From Deltaproteobacteria bacterium UBA1386 (lineage in GTDB: Bacteria; Desulfobacterota; Syntrophorhabdia; Syntrophorhabdales; Syntrophorhabdaceae): 64,000 nucleotides of DNA. The notes beneath the pieces are model-generated. The model saw nothing but the letters and a program-made list of their open reading frames with translations, was not told the origin of the DNA and made no database searches. Shown piece by piece: positions 1 to 8,591 of this stretch; position 1 is the first letter of the stretch; each line of letters starts with the position of its first letter. The stretch covers positions 1-64,000 of the forward strand of contig DBQU01000118.1 in assembly GCA_002305765.1 (NCBI GenBank), in the 5' to 3' direction. The position numbers were made by a program, and so were the translations under genes.

Positions 1-29
1 ATTCAACACAGTTGCTGGAACGGTTTTCT

Positions 30-1280
30 TCACCTTCTTCTCCTCAGATAGTCCTCGATGACCACCCGGCCCAGATCGCCGGGTTTCGCGAAGAAGACCC
101 GGCCCGTGTTGCGCCTCGCCAGGGCGGAGGCGAACTCGGAGAGGTGTTTGGCCTCGTCGAGCATGACGATGTTGAGGGTGATGCCGGCGAGGCGGCAGTA
201 GTGTGCCTCCTCGAGGACGCCGGGGACGGCGCGCTCGAAGCCGACGTACTGCCCGTTCTCGCTGTTGGGGGCCGTGTCGGTTATGAGGTAGACCTGCTTG
301 TCGCCGCGGAACGACTGCGTTCGTGTCCTGAACGTCTTGAGGGCGCCCCTCATGTCGGTGATGGTGCCCGAGAATTTGCGGTTCGGTATCTCCCAGTAGG
401 GGACTTCCTCGACAGTGTTGGAGAAGACGTAGATCTTCAGGGTGTCGCGGGCGCTCCTGCCGATGAGTTCCGTCAGGGCAAGGGAGATGTCCATGGCAGA
501 GTGGAGCTTGTCTCCCTCCATGCTCCCGCTCGCGTCGATGATGAGGCCGTTCACCATGCGGGACATGACGACGGTCTCGCGGACGCGGACGTCCTTTTCC
601 TCGAACCGGACGGGGCAGGCGCCGGGCCTGCGCGTAAGGGCGGCAAGGAGCGTCGCCTGCGTGTCGATCCGCGCGAACTCGTCGCCGAACTCGTACCTGC
701 GGGTGACGAAACCCTCGCTGGTGCCGAACCCTTCGTCCCCGGTGGGGTTTGGTCCCGAGGGGCCCGCGCGCACGGTCTCCATGATCCTCCTCAGGATGTG
801 GCCGGCAAGACGCCTGCAGCCCCTCGGGGTCAGGCGGTAGGCACCGTCGAGGACGTCGATGAGCCGCGCGTCGACGAAGGCGGAGAGGGCCTCCCTGACA
901 TCCTTTTCCTCGATGTATTCCCCCGACATGTCCTCGTGGGCAACCCGCTCTTCCAGGGCGTGACGGGAGCTGTCGTTAAGGTAACCGTCGATGAGTCCTT
1001 GCGCCCCTCCGCCCTGGGAGATCTCGTCGAGAAGGTCGTCGAAGAGGTCGTCCCGCATGCGGGAAAGGCTCTCGCGGTCCTCACGGGACGACTGCCTCTG
1101 CGCCTCCTTCCGCCGGCTCGCGGCATCCCTTACCTTTTCGAAGAAGCTGTCCGCCTGGTGGCGGCCGAGACCGGCAAGGGTCCGCAAGTCCCTGTGATGC
1201 ATGTGCGCCATGTCGTAGAGCATCCTCTCCAGGCTGTCATCGGAGCGGACGCACAGACTGCAGAGCTGCCGTCGGTTCAT
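30..1280 (-). CDS. VWA-domain protein, partner of the upstream AAA ATPase
   Basis: A 416-residue cytoplasmic protein. The C-terminal half is a von Willebrand factor A domain: a MIDAS metal site DASGS lies at residues 249-253, followed by further VWA strands such as YLITDT. The N-terminal 240 residues are charged and helical. The ATG at 1280 overlaps the upstream stop by four bases (ATGA), which fixes the start and indicates translational coupling to the AAA ATPase gene. In the BchI/BchD, NorQ/NorD and CoxD/CoxE families such pairs act as ATP-driven chaperones that insert metals or activate metalloenzymes. By analogy this protein would be the substrate-binding subunit; the client is unknown. 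Confidence 0.85.
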   Translation of the reverse strand: MNRRQLCSLCVRSDDSLERMLYDMAHMHHRDLRTLAGLGRHQADSFFEKVRDAASRRKEAQRQSSREDRESLSRMRDDLFDDLLDEISQGGGAQGLIDGYLNDSSRHALEERVAHEDMSGEYIEEKDVREALSAFVDARLIDVLDGAYRLTPRGCRRLAGHILRRIMETVRAGPSGPNPTGDEGFGTSEGFVTRRYEFGDEFARIDTQATLLAALTRRPGACPVRFEEKDVRVRETVVMSRMVNGLIIDASGSMEGDKLHSAMDISLALTELIGRSARDTLKIYVFSNTVEEVPYWEIPNRKFSGTITDMRGALKTFRTRTQSFRGDKQVYLITDTAPNSENGQYVGFERAVPGVLEEAHYCRLAGITLNIVMLDEAKHLSEFASALARRNTGRVFFAKPGDLGRVVIEDYLRRRR

Positions 1281-2818
1281 GAACGTCCCTTGGTCCAGGA
1301 AACCTCGCGCGGCACGTGGAGGTCCGCCCCCGCGGGCGCGGTGAGCGAACCGTTGACGATGAGGATGTTGGCGATGAATTCGGCGCAGGCGCTCAAGTAT
1401 TCCCTCCGGACGCCCGCGCGCCGCCCAGCCAGCTTCATTATCATGGCGTCGTCGGGAAAGGACCTGCCGCCGTCCGTCTCCCCGCCCGCCCTTTCGAGTT
1501 GCCCGATGATGTCGCGGACGGCCGGGGCTTTCTGCGCTACCCTGTCCGCCCACAGGTTTCGCGGAAGGGGAATGATGTCCGTCAGCTCCCGCGCAGCCTC
1601 CGGCACCATCCATGTCGGGGTCATCTCCCGCGCCATGAAGATGAGTGCCGTCCGCATGAGGTCGTCCGAGAGTTCGTCGACCCTGCGGAAGGTCTCCCCG
1701 GGGTCCTCCGGTTCGACGAGGTCCTGCCTGAGATGCATCCTCCCCCTGAGCGCAAGTCTCATGCCGCGCGCGGCGTCCCCCATGGAGGCCACCTGCGAGC
1801 CGCGCATCAGGGCCGAGGAATATGTGTGGTCCAGGGAATGCGTCGTCCCCCGTATGCTCGAGCTCCGTTCCAGCCACCGGCACACCCTGCTCTGCCTGAC
1901 GGACCTGTTGATGAGCGTGAGGAGCCACCAGGGGGCAAAGGTGTCACGCTTCACGGAGTCTTCCGGCGGCATGTCGAAGGGGGGCTGGGGCTCCTCCCGG
2001 GCCGAGGCGGAGTTGCCTCCCCGGGACATCCTGCCCATCATGATCCCCAGTTCCACATCCTCTTCGGGCAGGTCGAGGTAGATCGTCTCGAGCCTGTCAA
2101 TGAGTGGCCTCGGAACCTCGTTGACGTGGGAAAAACCCTCGGGGTTTCCCGTCGCCATGACGCAGAGATCGAGGGGATATTCCCAGCCGTACTCCTCGAG
2201 TACCGTCTTCTGCTCTTCCAGGATAGGGTGGAGCAGGACCTGCACCTTCGTCCTGATGGCGGGCAGTTCGTCGACGAAAAGGAGTCCCCTGTTGGCGCGG
2301 AAGACCCCTGTGCCCGTGAACGTCCGGGGATCGTCGGGGCTCATTCCCGAGGCTATCGCCTGAATGTCCTTGAGGCCGAGGAGCTTCGCCTCGTTGGTGT
2401 ATTCGTTGCCCTGAATGCGGGAGAAACGCTCCGCGCCCGTCACCCACTCGATGCCGAACTCCTTCACCGGGTCAGAAACGGAGCCGCAGCGCGGGCAAAG
2501 CTTCTGTCTGCCCCAAGCCGGGTCGTCATTGTAGGGGCAGCCCGCGATGCGCGGCACCGGCGGCAGGAGGTCCACTATCGATCTGACGAGCCGCGTCTTG
2601 CCCGTGCCTTCCTCGGAGACCAGGTACGGGTGCGCGCCGGAAAGGAGCGCCCGTATCACGTCCTCTTTCGCCGCCGCGCGCCCCTGGATGAGTGGTATGA
2701 CCTCCTCGCCCCTTTTCATCCTCTCGAGAATAGCGTATCTTAATTGGTGGAAGACGGAAGAAGGACGATACCCTTCCATCAGTTCGGCTGTCTTCGTATG
2801 TGAGAAGGTGCGGACCAT
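1277..2818 (-). CDS. MoxR/Mg-chelatase-like AAA+ ATPase
   Basis: A 513-residue ATPase. A P-loop-like segment SEEGTGKT lies at about residues 68-75; its first glycine is replaced by serine. Walker B is GLLFVDELP at about 178-186. Between them is a cysteine cluster (Cys94, then CPRC at 108-111) that probably binds zinc, as in bacterial chelatase-like AAA proteins. A sensor segment ATGNPEGF follows. The gene overlaps the downstream VWA gene by four bases, so the two form an ATPase/VWA chaperone pair. The ATG at 2818 has no clear ribosome-binding site, so an internal start is possible. The target enzyme cannot be told from the sequence. Confidence 0.85.
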   Translation of the reverse strand: MVRTFSHTKTAELMEGYRPSSVFHQLRYAILERMKRGEEVIPLIQGRAAAKEDVIRALLSGAHPYLVSEEGTGKTRLVRSIVDLLPPVPRIAGCPYNDDPAWGRQKLCPRCGSVSDPVKEFGIEWVTGAERFSRIQGNEYTNEAKLLGLKDIQAIASGMSPDDPRTFTGTGVFRANRGLLFVDELPAIRTKVQVLLHPILEEQKTVLEEYGWEYPLDLCVMATGNPEGFSHVNEVPRPLIDRLETIYLDLPEEDVELGIMMGRMSRGGNSASAREEPQPPFDMPPEDSVKRDTFAPWWLLTLINRSVRQSRVCRWLERSSSIRGTTHSLDHTYSSALMRGSQVASMGDAARGMRLALRGRMHLRQDLVEPEDPGETFRRVDELSDDLMRTALIFMAREMTPTWMVPEAARELTDIIPLPRNLWADRVAQKAPAVRDIIGQLERAGGETDGGRSFPDDAMIMKLAGRRAGVRREYLSACAEFIANILIVNGSLTAPAGADLHVPREVSWTKGRS

Positions 2819-2869
2819 AGTTGTGAGCAGCTCTTATATCATAGCGGAACATCGGAGGTTACGCAACCC

Positions 2870-3586
2870 GTGAGCACCTTCGAGATGCTCCTTTCCATGC
2901 CCGCCGTCCCCGCGATCATGACGGCCCTCATCGAGAACCCCGGAGGGATAGAGGAGTCGTCCATCGAGCTTGCCGAGGGCGAGCCGGGACGGCTCGAAGA
3001 GGCGCTCAGCGCCCTCATGCAGCAGGGTCTTGTCGTCAGACACTTTGGGTTCGTCTCCCTGCCGCCCGGAGGCAAAGCCCTCGAGTTGGCGCGCAAGATC
3101 GTCGCCGCCTTCCACGACCTCAAGTCCCTCACGGAGACGTCCTTCCTGATCCGCGGGGTCCTCACCGCCACTGAGTACTACCGGTGCCTCGTCCACAGGG
3201 ACACGATGTTCGCCATCCTAACCGAAGACGGGGCCGACAGGGACCATCTCGACAAGGTCCTCGCCGCCGAAGAGAGGCAGGGATACGTGGAGAACGTCGA
3301 CATCGCCTACCGCCTGCGGGGCAACCTCAAAGAGAAGTTCTTCCCCTTCATCCCCCACCACCATTACGACGATTTCGTCTACATGCATTCCCGGGCCGTA
3401 GAGAACGGACAGGGCCTGCTCGGCGGCCCCGCCGTATCCGTCGTGAAAGAGCGCTACCTCCTCGCCAACCACCCCCCATCGATAGCCGAACAGGCACGCC
3501 ACTACATGAGAGCGAACAAACCCCACATCCTGAGCAGAGTCCGCAACGAGGCCTTTGATATTATCTGGTGGTATGACAGGTACTGA
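2870..3586 (+). CDS. Conserved hypothetical protein with winged-helix-like N-terminus
   Basis: A 238-residue soluble protein starting at GTG 2870, about ten bases after a GGAGG-type ribosome-binding site. The first 75 residues have the helix-turn-helix-wing pattern seen in transcriptional regulators (a leucine-rich helix pair followed by LVVRHFGFVSLPPGGKAL). The rest is not recognised; it is rich in histidine and tyrosine in the middle (FIPHHHYDDFVYMHS). It is transcribed divergently from the AAA/VWA pair, so it could regulate that pair, but this is inference from position only. No signal peptide or membrane segment is visible. Confidence 0.65.
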   Translation: MSTFEMLLSMPAVPAIMTALIENPGGIEESSIELAEGEPGRLEEALSALMQQGLVVRHFGFVSLPPGGKALELARKIVAAFHDLKSLTETSFLIRGVLTATEYYRCLVHRDTMFAILTEDGADRDHLDKVLAAEERQGYVENVDIAYRLRGNLKEKFFPFIPHHHYDDFVYMHSRAVENGQGLLGGPAVSVVKERYLLANHPPSIAEQARHYMRANKPHILSRVRNEAFDIIWWYDRY

Positions 3587-3626
3587 GAACACGCCAGTAG
3601 ATCGCGAAAGACAGGTTCAAAGATAT

Positions 3627-4066
3627 TATCTCTCGCCCGTTCGTCGCGTTCGCTCCTCTCTCGAGTTCGCAGAGGACGCAGAGAGAGGAGAAAAGAGAGA
3701 AAAGATTGCCGCCGGATCTCGGAGCCTACCAAGATCCGGCGGCCTTCTCGTCCCGCCGTCCCGGCGGGAGAGAAAAATAAAATATTCTTATCCTTAACAA
3801 CCTGTCCCTCCTCATCCTACCTGTAGTCATAGGTCCTATGGGTCCTATATGTCCTATAGGTCCTATACCCCATCCTCCAAGCCCTATACTACCTCACCCT
3901 CCAGTTCCCATCCCTCCACCTGTAAAGGATCCTCTTCTTTTGCCTCCCGTCGAAGACGGGATGCAAAGCCGGCCGGATTTTGGGAGGCTTCGAAATCCGG
4001 CCGAATCTTTTCTCTGTGTGCTCTCCTCACAACCTCTGCGCCCTCTAGCGAAGCGGGCGTGAGATA
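3627..4066. repeat. Composite structured intergenic repeat, copy A
   Basis: About 440 bp bounded by terminal inverted repeats of the form TATCTC(T/A)CGCCCG. From left to right it holds two hairpins (arms CCGCCGGAT/ATCCGGCGG and CCCGCCG/CGGCGGG), a tract of GGTCCTATA-like words around 3830-3870, a pyrimidine-rich stretch, and two further hairpins (CCCGTC/GACGGG and GGCCGGATTT/AAATCCGGCC). Copies B, C and D in this window share the same order of parts. No protein-coding capacity is credible. Copy A lies between two genes read in the same direction. Confidence 0.8.
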
Positions 4067-4086
4067 AGGTCTTTTCCCTGTTGCAT

Positions 4087-4116
4087 TTGACTTTCGGCGG
4101 GGGATTAAGTTAGATT
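4087..4116 (+). promoter_or_regulatory. Sigma-70-type promoter of the hdr operon leader
   Basis: TTGACT (4087-4092), an 18-base spacer, then TAGATT (4111-4116). The promoter of the second leader copy (10987-11016) has the same hexamer arrangement and the same 18-base spacing, which supports both. Confidence 0.6.
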
Positions 4117-4122
4117 AGCTAT

Positions 4123-4319
4123 TATTCAAAAAGGTATGAGGAATATGTACAGGACAGCATATATACTTCCACAATCAGGCTGAGGAACATATCGGGAGCC
4201 CGGGTGGCTTTCCGTTGTGACCGGGTTCGCAGTTTCTCCGCCGTAACCTCACAATTTGCCTCTCCAGGGGTCCGGCGCAGAAGTCTGCGGCCGGGTCTTT
4301 TGTTTTAGGGGAGGTCTCC
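4123..4319 (+). ncRNA. Structured leader RNA, copy 1 (candidate cis-regulatory element)
   Basis: About 200 nucleotides between the promoter and an ATG at 4320. It is clearly homologous to the leader at 11023-11214. Shared stretches include ATGTACAG, GGCTGAG, a G/C-rich stem region around 4193-4245, TCCGCC, AAT-GCCTC and the terminator module ending TCTTTTGTTTT. Possible stems are GGGAG with CTCC and CCCGG with CCGGG. I could not match it to a riboswitch class that I know. It is probably transcribed as the 5' untranslated region of the hdrA operon and controls read-through at its terminal hairpin. Confidence 0.6.
4272..4306 (+). terminator. Intrinsic terminator at the end of leader copy 1
   Basis: Stem CCGGCGCAG (4272-4280) with CTGCGGCCGG (4285-4294), one bulged G and a tetraloop, followed by the T-rich run TCTTTTGTTTT (4296-4306). 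It ends just ahead of the ribosome-binding site GGGGAGG at 4309-4314, the layout expected of an attenuator. Confidence 0.7.
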
Positions 4320-4494
4320 ATGCCGGATACGCCCGCGGATGTGGTCGGGTCCGGACCCAGATCTCAAGATCAATGACGCGCTTCCTGCCGGCCTTTTCGG
4401 TGTTCACCGGGATGTCTCTCTTTCCTGGGGCAACCGGCAGGAAGGTGTGAAATCCGGAGCGGCGGCACGCCTTCCAGACCTTTGTCGAACATAA
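4320..4494 (+). pseudogene. Decayed 5' end of a double-cubane/2-hydroxyacyl-CoA dehydratase-like gene
   Basis: An ATG at 4320 follows a good ribosome-binding site, but its frame stops at 4376. In another frame, from 4339 to the TAA at 4494, the translation contains MWSGPDPDLK, NDAL and SWGNRQEGVK in series. From memory of the family, this spacing resembles the N-terminus of double-cubane 2-hydroxyacyl-CoA dehydratase-type proteins (MW-LGLDL-HDALL-LSQ-NRPEGMKYF). The intact ATG plus the shifted frame suggest a small indel and a truncated remnant between the leader and hdrA. The family match is recalled, not searched. Confidence 0.45.
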
Positions 4495-4536
4495 CCCGGT
4501 CGTACGGGCACAACATTCTTGCGTGAGGTGACAGAC

Positions 4537-7500
4537 GTGGAAAAAGAACTCTTGGAAAAAGGACAGGGCAATTTCGGTGACGTCATGATCGTCGGCGGGG
4601 GTATCAGCGGCATACAGGCGGCGCTCGACCTCGGCACCGCCGGGTTCAAGGTCTACTTTGTGGAGAAATCGCCGACCGTCGGCGGCAAGATGGCGCATCT
4701 CGACAAGACATTCCCGACCAACGACTGCTCCATGTGCATCGAATCCCCCAAGTTCGTCGAATGCAAGAGGCATCCCAACATAGAGATGCTGACCTACTCC
4801 GAGGTGGAGAAGGTCGAGGGGGAAGCGGGGGATTTCACGGTGACGGTGGTCAGGAAACCGAGGTACGTGGACGAGACCAAATGCACGGGCTGCACCGTCT
4901 GCGTGGAGTATTGCCCCGTCAAGTACCCCGACCAGTTCAACCAGGGGATCTCGAACAACAAGGCCATCCATATCTACTTCGCGCAGGCGATCCCCCTCGT
5001 AACGTATGTGGATGACAGCTGCCTCTATCTCAAGGAAGGCAAATGCCGCGTCTGCGAGGCGGCCTGCAAGACGCACGCGATAAACTTCGACCAGAAACCG
5101 GAACGAATGGAGATAAAGGTGGGGGCCATCATCCTGTCGCCGGGCATCGAGCCCTTCGACGCGCGCGTGAGGGAGGAATACCACTACGGCGACTTCGTCA
5201 ACGTCGTCAACGCCCTCGACTACGAGAGGCTCCTGTGCGCCACCGGGCCCTACGAGGGGGAGATACTGCGGGCGTCCGACAGGAAGCACCCCCACAACAT
5301 AGCGTGGATACACTGCGTCGGCTCCCGGCAGGTCACCGAGGGGGGCAACAGCTACTGCTCGGCGGTGTGCTGCACCTACACCCAGAAACAGGTGATCCTC
5401 ACGAAGGACCACGACGACGGCGCCAGGTGCACCATATTCCACAACGACATCCGCTCCTACGGCAAGGACTTCGAGCGGTTCTACCAGAGAACGGAGAACC
5501 TCCCCGGCGTACGGTTCATCAGGAGCTACGTCTCCATAGAGCGCGAAGACCCGGTAACGAAGAACGTGACCGTACGGTATTCCACCCCCGACGACGGGGT
5601 GAAGGAAGAGGAGTTCGACATGGTGGTGCTCTCCGTCGGCCTCGCTCCGCCCGCCAATCTGAAAGGCATCGCGGACGCCTTCGGCATCGAGCTCAACTCC
5701 CATGGATTCTGCAAGATAAACCCTGCCAATCCGCTGCTGACCACCCGCCCGGGGATATTCGTCAGCGGCGCCTTCCAGGGGCCCATGGACATACCCGAAT
5801 CGGTCCTGAGCGCGAGCGGGGCTGGGTCCCTCTGCGGGGAGATCCTCTCCTACAGGCGGGGCAATCTCTCGAAAGAGAGGGTCTATCCCGAGGAGAGGGA
5901 CGTCTCCGGTGAGGAGCCGAAGATAGGGGTCTACGTGTGCCACTGCGGGGCCAATATCGGAAGGATAGTGAACGTGCCGGAAACGGTGGCATACTCGCTC
6001 TCCCTCCCCAACGTCGTCCATGCCGAGGAGAGTCTTTTCATCTGTTCCACCGAGGCGGCGGCCATGCTCGCGAAGGACATCGAGGAAAGGGGCCTCAACA
6101 GGGTCATCGTCGCCGCCTGCACCCCGAGGACACACGAACCCCTCTTCAGGGACACCCTGCGCGAGGCGGGGATCAACCAGTACTACTACGACATGGCGAA
6201 CATCAGGGAACACTGCTCCTGGGTCCATTCGAAGGAAAAAGAGGCCGCGACGCAGAAGGCGAAGGACATCATCAGGATGTCCGTGGCGAGGTCCTGCCAC
6301 CTCGAGCCGCTCCAGGAGTTCGACCTGCCCGTCGACAAGAGGGCGCTGGTGGTGGGAGGCGGGATCTCGGGGATGACGAGCGCCCTGTCCATCGCCAAGC
6401 AGGGGCACGAGGTCTGGCTGGTGGAGAAGGAAAAGGAGCTGGGCGGGATGGTGCGGAAACTCCACTACACCCTCGAGGGACTCGACGTCCAGGCCTTCCT
6501 CAAAGACCTTGTCGCGAAGGTCTACAACCACCCCATGATACACGTCTACACCGGCGCCACCATTCCGGAGGCAACGGGCTATGTCGGCAACTTCGTGACG
6601 AAGATAGAGTCGAGCCGCGGGACCGCCGAGATAAAGCACGGTGCCACGGTCGTCGCGATAGGCGCCGACCTGTACACGCCGACGGAATACCTCTACGGGG
6701 AAGACGACAGGGTCATGAACCACCTGGAGCTGGAGGAAAGGATCGCCGCGGGTGACGAAAAGGTCATCGGCGCGAAGAGCGCGGTCATGATCCAGTGCGT
6801 GGGCTGCAGGAACGAGGAGAGGAACTACTGCAGCAGGATATGCTGCAGCGAGTCCATCAAGAACGCCCTTCTCCTGAAGGAAAGAAACCCCGACATGGAT
6901 GTCTGCGTCCTCTTCCGGGACATACGGACATACGGGTTCAAGGAGGACTACTACCGGGAGGCAGCGGGGAAAGGGGTCAGGTTCATCCGCTACGAGCCGG
7001 ACAAAAAACCCCTGGTGGAACCCGGCAAGGCGGAAGACGGCCGGGACGTCCTCAAGGTGACGGCCCCGGACTATGTCCTCGGGAAAGGGATCGAACTCGA
7101 TGCTGACCTCCTTGTTCTGGCGGCAGCAATCATCCCCTCGGCGGCAAGCCAGGAGGTCTCCAAGCTCTTCAAGGTGGCCCTCGGGCCCGACGGCTTCTGC
7201 CAGGAGGCCCATGTGAAGCTAAGACCCGTCGACTTCGCCGCCGAAGGGGTATATCTCTGCGGGACGGCCCACTACCCGAAGCTAATGTCCGAGGCCATAA
7301 GCCAGGCATACGGGGCCGCGGGCCGCGCCCTGACCCTTCTGGCGAACGATACCGTGGTGGCCTCCGGCTCCGTCTGCGCCGTCAACGAGAAACAGTGCAT
7401 GGGATGCGGGGCCTGTGCCCCGGCCTGCACGTACAACGCCATCGAGCTTCGTGAGACAAAACAGGGAAGAAAGGCCGAGGTCATCCCCGTTCTCTGCAAG

Positions 7501-7647
7501 GGATGCGGCCTGTGCAACTCGAAGTGCCCCACGGGGGCGATCCAGCTCAAACATTATACCGACGAGGAGATCTTCAGCCAGATACTCGCGGGGCTCCACA
7601 AGGGCGACATCATGGAACAGCAAGATGAGGCGGTCGGAAATGCTTAA
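4537..7647 (+). CDS. hdrA: HdrA-like electron-bifurcating flavoprotein, duplicated FAD modules
   Basis: About 1036 residues, longer than a standard HdrA of roughly 650. The order is: FAD-binding GGGISG at about residues 20-25; a ferredoxin domain with Cys116, 119, 122 and 126 and a further cysteine cluster CRVCEAAC; a cysteine motif region CVGSRQ-CSAVCC; the canonical HdrA entry segment VYVCHCGANIG; a second FAD motif GGGISG near 615; the motif CVGCRNEERNYCSRICC; and a C-terminal 2[4Fe-4S] ferredoxin (CMGCGACAPAC, CKGCGLCNSKCP). HdrA proteins bifurcate electrons through FAD between ferredoxin and a second acceptor. GTG 4537 is preferred because GAGGTG lies six bases upstream; a TTG at 4519 is possible. 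It is first in an operon with mvhD- and tusA-like genes and a Mo/W oxidoreductase. No HdrB or HdrC gene is adjacent. Confidence 0.9.
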   Translation: MEKELLEKGQGNFGDVMIVGGGISGIQAALDLGTAGFKVYFVEKSPTVGGKMAHLDKTFPTNDCSMCIESPKFVECKRHPNIEMLTYSEVEKVEGEAGDFTVTVVRKPRYVDETKCTGCTVCVEYCPVKYPDQFNQGISNNKAIHIYFAQAIPLVTYVDDSCLYLKEGKCRVCEAACKTHAINFDQKPERMEIKVGAIILSPGIEPFDARVREEYHYGDFVNVVNALDYERLLCATGPYEGEILRASDRKHPHNIAWIHCVGSRQVTEGGNSYCSAVCCTYTQKQVILTKDHDDGARCTIFHNDIRSYGKDFERFYQRTENLPGVRFIRSYVSIEREDPVTKNVTVRYSTPDDGVKEEEFDMVVLSVGLAPPANLKGIADAFGIELNSHGFCKINPANPLLTTRPGIFVSGAFQGPMDIPESVLSASGAGSLCGEILSYRRGNLSKERVYPEERDVSGEEPKIGVYVCHCGANIGRIVNVPETVAYSLSLPNVVHAEESLFICSTEAAAMLAKDIEERGLNRVIVAACTPRTHEPLFRDTLREAGINQYYYDMANIREHCSWVHSKEKEAATQKAKDIIRMSVARSCHLEPLQEFDLPVDKRALVVGGGISGMTSALSIAKQGHEVWLVEKEKELGGMVRKLHYTLEGLDVQAFLKDLVAKVYNHPMIHVYTGATIPEATGYVGNFVTKIESSRGTAEIKHGATVVAIGADLYTPTEYLYGEDDRVMNHLELEERIAAGDEKVIGAKSAVMIQCVGCRNEERNYCSRICCSESIKNALLLKERNPDMDVCVLFRDIRTYGFKEDYYREAAGKGVRFIRYEPDKKPLVEPGKAEDGRDVLKVTAPDYVLGKGIELDADLLVLAAAIIPSAASQEVSKLFKVALGPDGFCQEAHVKLRPVDFAAEGVYLCGTAHYPKLMSEAISQAYGAAGRALTLLANDTVVASGSVCAVNEKQCMGCGACAPACTYNAIELRETKQGRKAEVIPVLCKGCGLCNSKCPTGAIQLKHYTDEEIFSQILAGLHKGDIMEQQDEAVGNA

Positions 7648-7705
7648 GAGAGTGCATCAGCGTACCGCTCGAATACAGGATATGACATCAGGGAGGTAAG
7701 AGAGG

Positions 7706-8566
7706 ATGAGTTCAGAAGGCCAATTCAAACCGAAGATGCTGGGCATCATATGCAACTGGTGCTGTTACGGCGGGGCTGACCTTTGCGGGGTCTCCCGCTT
7801 TCAATACCCCACGTACATAAGATTGATACGGGTGATGTGCTCCGGAAGGGTCGACCTCAAGCACATACTCCTCGCCTTCGCGAACGGGGTGGACGGAATG
7901 TTCGTCGGCGGCTGCCACATCAACGACTGCCATTACAACCCCGAGGGCAATTACGACGCGATGAGCATGGTGAACCTCTGCAAGAAGCTCCTCGAGCACA
8001 TCGGCATCAACCCGAAGAGACTGCGCCTCGAATGGGTCTCCGCCGGCGAGGGGATCCGCTTCGCCAACATCATGAACGAGTTCGCCAGGGAGATAGAGGA
8101 ACTGGGGCCCCTCGGAAAGAGCGAGGGGTTGGAGACGGCGGAACTCAACGCGCGCATCGAGAAGATGGCGAAACTCGTCCCCTATATAAAACTGGAGAAG
8201 ATGGAGAAGCTCGCCCTTCACGACATAAACGGGGACTACACGAAGCTTTACACCTCTGAGGAGATAGACGGCCTTATACGGGAGGCACCGTCGTACTGGA
8301 TAGATCCGGACAGGTGCCAGGCGTGCATGACCTGCGCTCGGAGATGCCCGGCGGACGCTGTCATCAGCGCGAAGAACCAGGTCCACGTGATCGACCAGGA
8401 CAAATGCATACGGTGCGGGACGTGCCTTGCGGCCTGTCCGGAGAGGTTCGGCGCGGTGACAAAGATCGTCGGCGAACCCGTCCCCCCGCCTCTTCCCGAG
8501 GAGAAGAGGGCCATAGTCAGAAAGGGGAAGGAAGGTGCCGGGGAGAGCAGCCCGGTTGCCGGGTGA
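7706..8566 (+). CDS. MvhD/FrhD-like iron-sulfur protein with C-terminal ferredoxin domain
   Basis: A 286-residue cytoplasmic electron carrier. The first 140 residues match the MvhD [2Fe-2S] domain (CNWCCYGGADLCGVSR, IRVMCSGRVD, GGCHINDCHY). The C-terminus carries two [4Fe-4S] motifs, CQACMTCARRCP and CIRCGTCLAACP. MvhD links HdrA to a hydrogenase or formate dehydrogenase. Here it sits 58 bases after the HdrA gene and ahead of a molybdopterin oxidoreductase gene, so it probably passes electrons between those two. The start ATG follows GAGAGGATG spacing after GGGAGGTAAG. The extra ferredoxin domain is present in some, not all, family members. Confidence 0.88.
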   Translation: MSSEGQFKPKMLGIICNWCCYGGADLCGVSRFQYPTYIRLIRVMCSGRVDLKHILLAFANGVDGMFVGGCHINDCHYNPEGNYDAMSMVNLCKKLLEHIGINPKRLRLEWVSAGEGIRFANIMNEFAREIEELGPLGKSEGLETAELNARIEKMAKLVPYIKLEKMEKLALHDINGDYTKLYTSEEIDGLIREAPSYWIDPDRCQACMTCARRCPADAVISAKNQVHVIDQDKCIRCGTCLAACPERFGAVTKIVGEPVPPPLPEEKRAIVRKGKEGAGESSPVAG

Positions 8567-8591
8567 AAGGCGATCCGGGAGCGTGCCGCAC

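Noticed and set aside
30..1928. N-terminal extension of the VWA gene to 1928
   Set aside because: The extension lies within the AAA ATPase gene; the ATGA overlap at 1280 gives the natural start.
3838..4062. Pro/Gly-Pro-Ile-rich reading frames like a collagen-type protein
   Set aside because: They are translations of the GGTCCTATA word tract in the composite repeat; similar frames appear in the other copies on either strand with no ribosome-binding site.
4123..4319. Moco riboswitch controlling the molybdopterin operon
   Set aside because: Tempting from context, but the sequence does not show the Moco consensus blocks that I know; left unclassified.
4249..7212. Long open frame of about 990 codons on the minus strand
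   Set aside because: It lies opposite the hdrA-like gene and its frame is open only because of high GC content; the translation has no recognisable domain.
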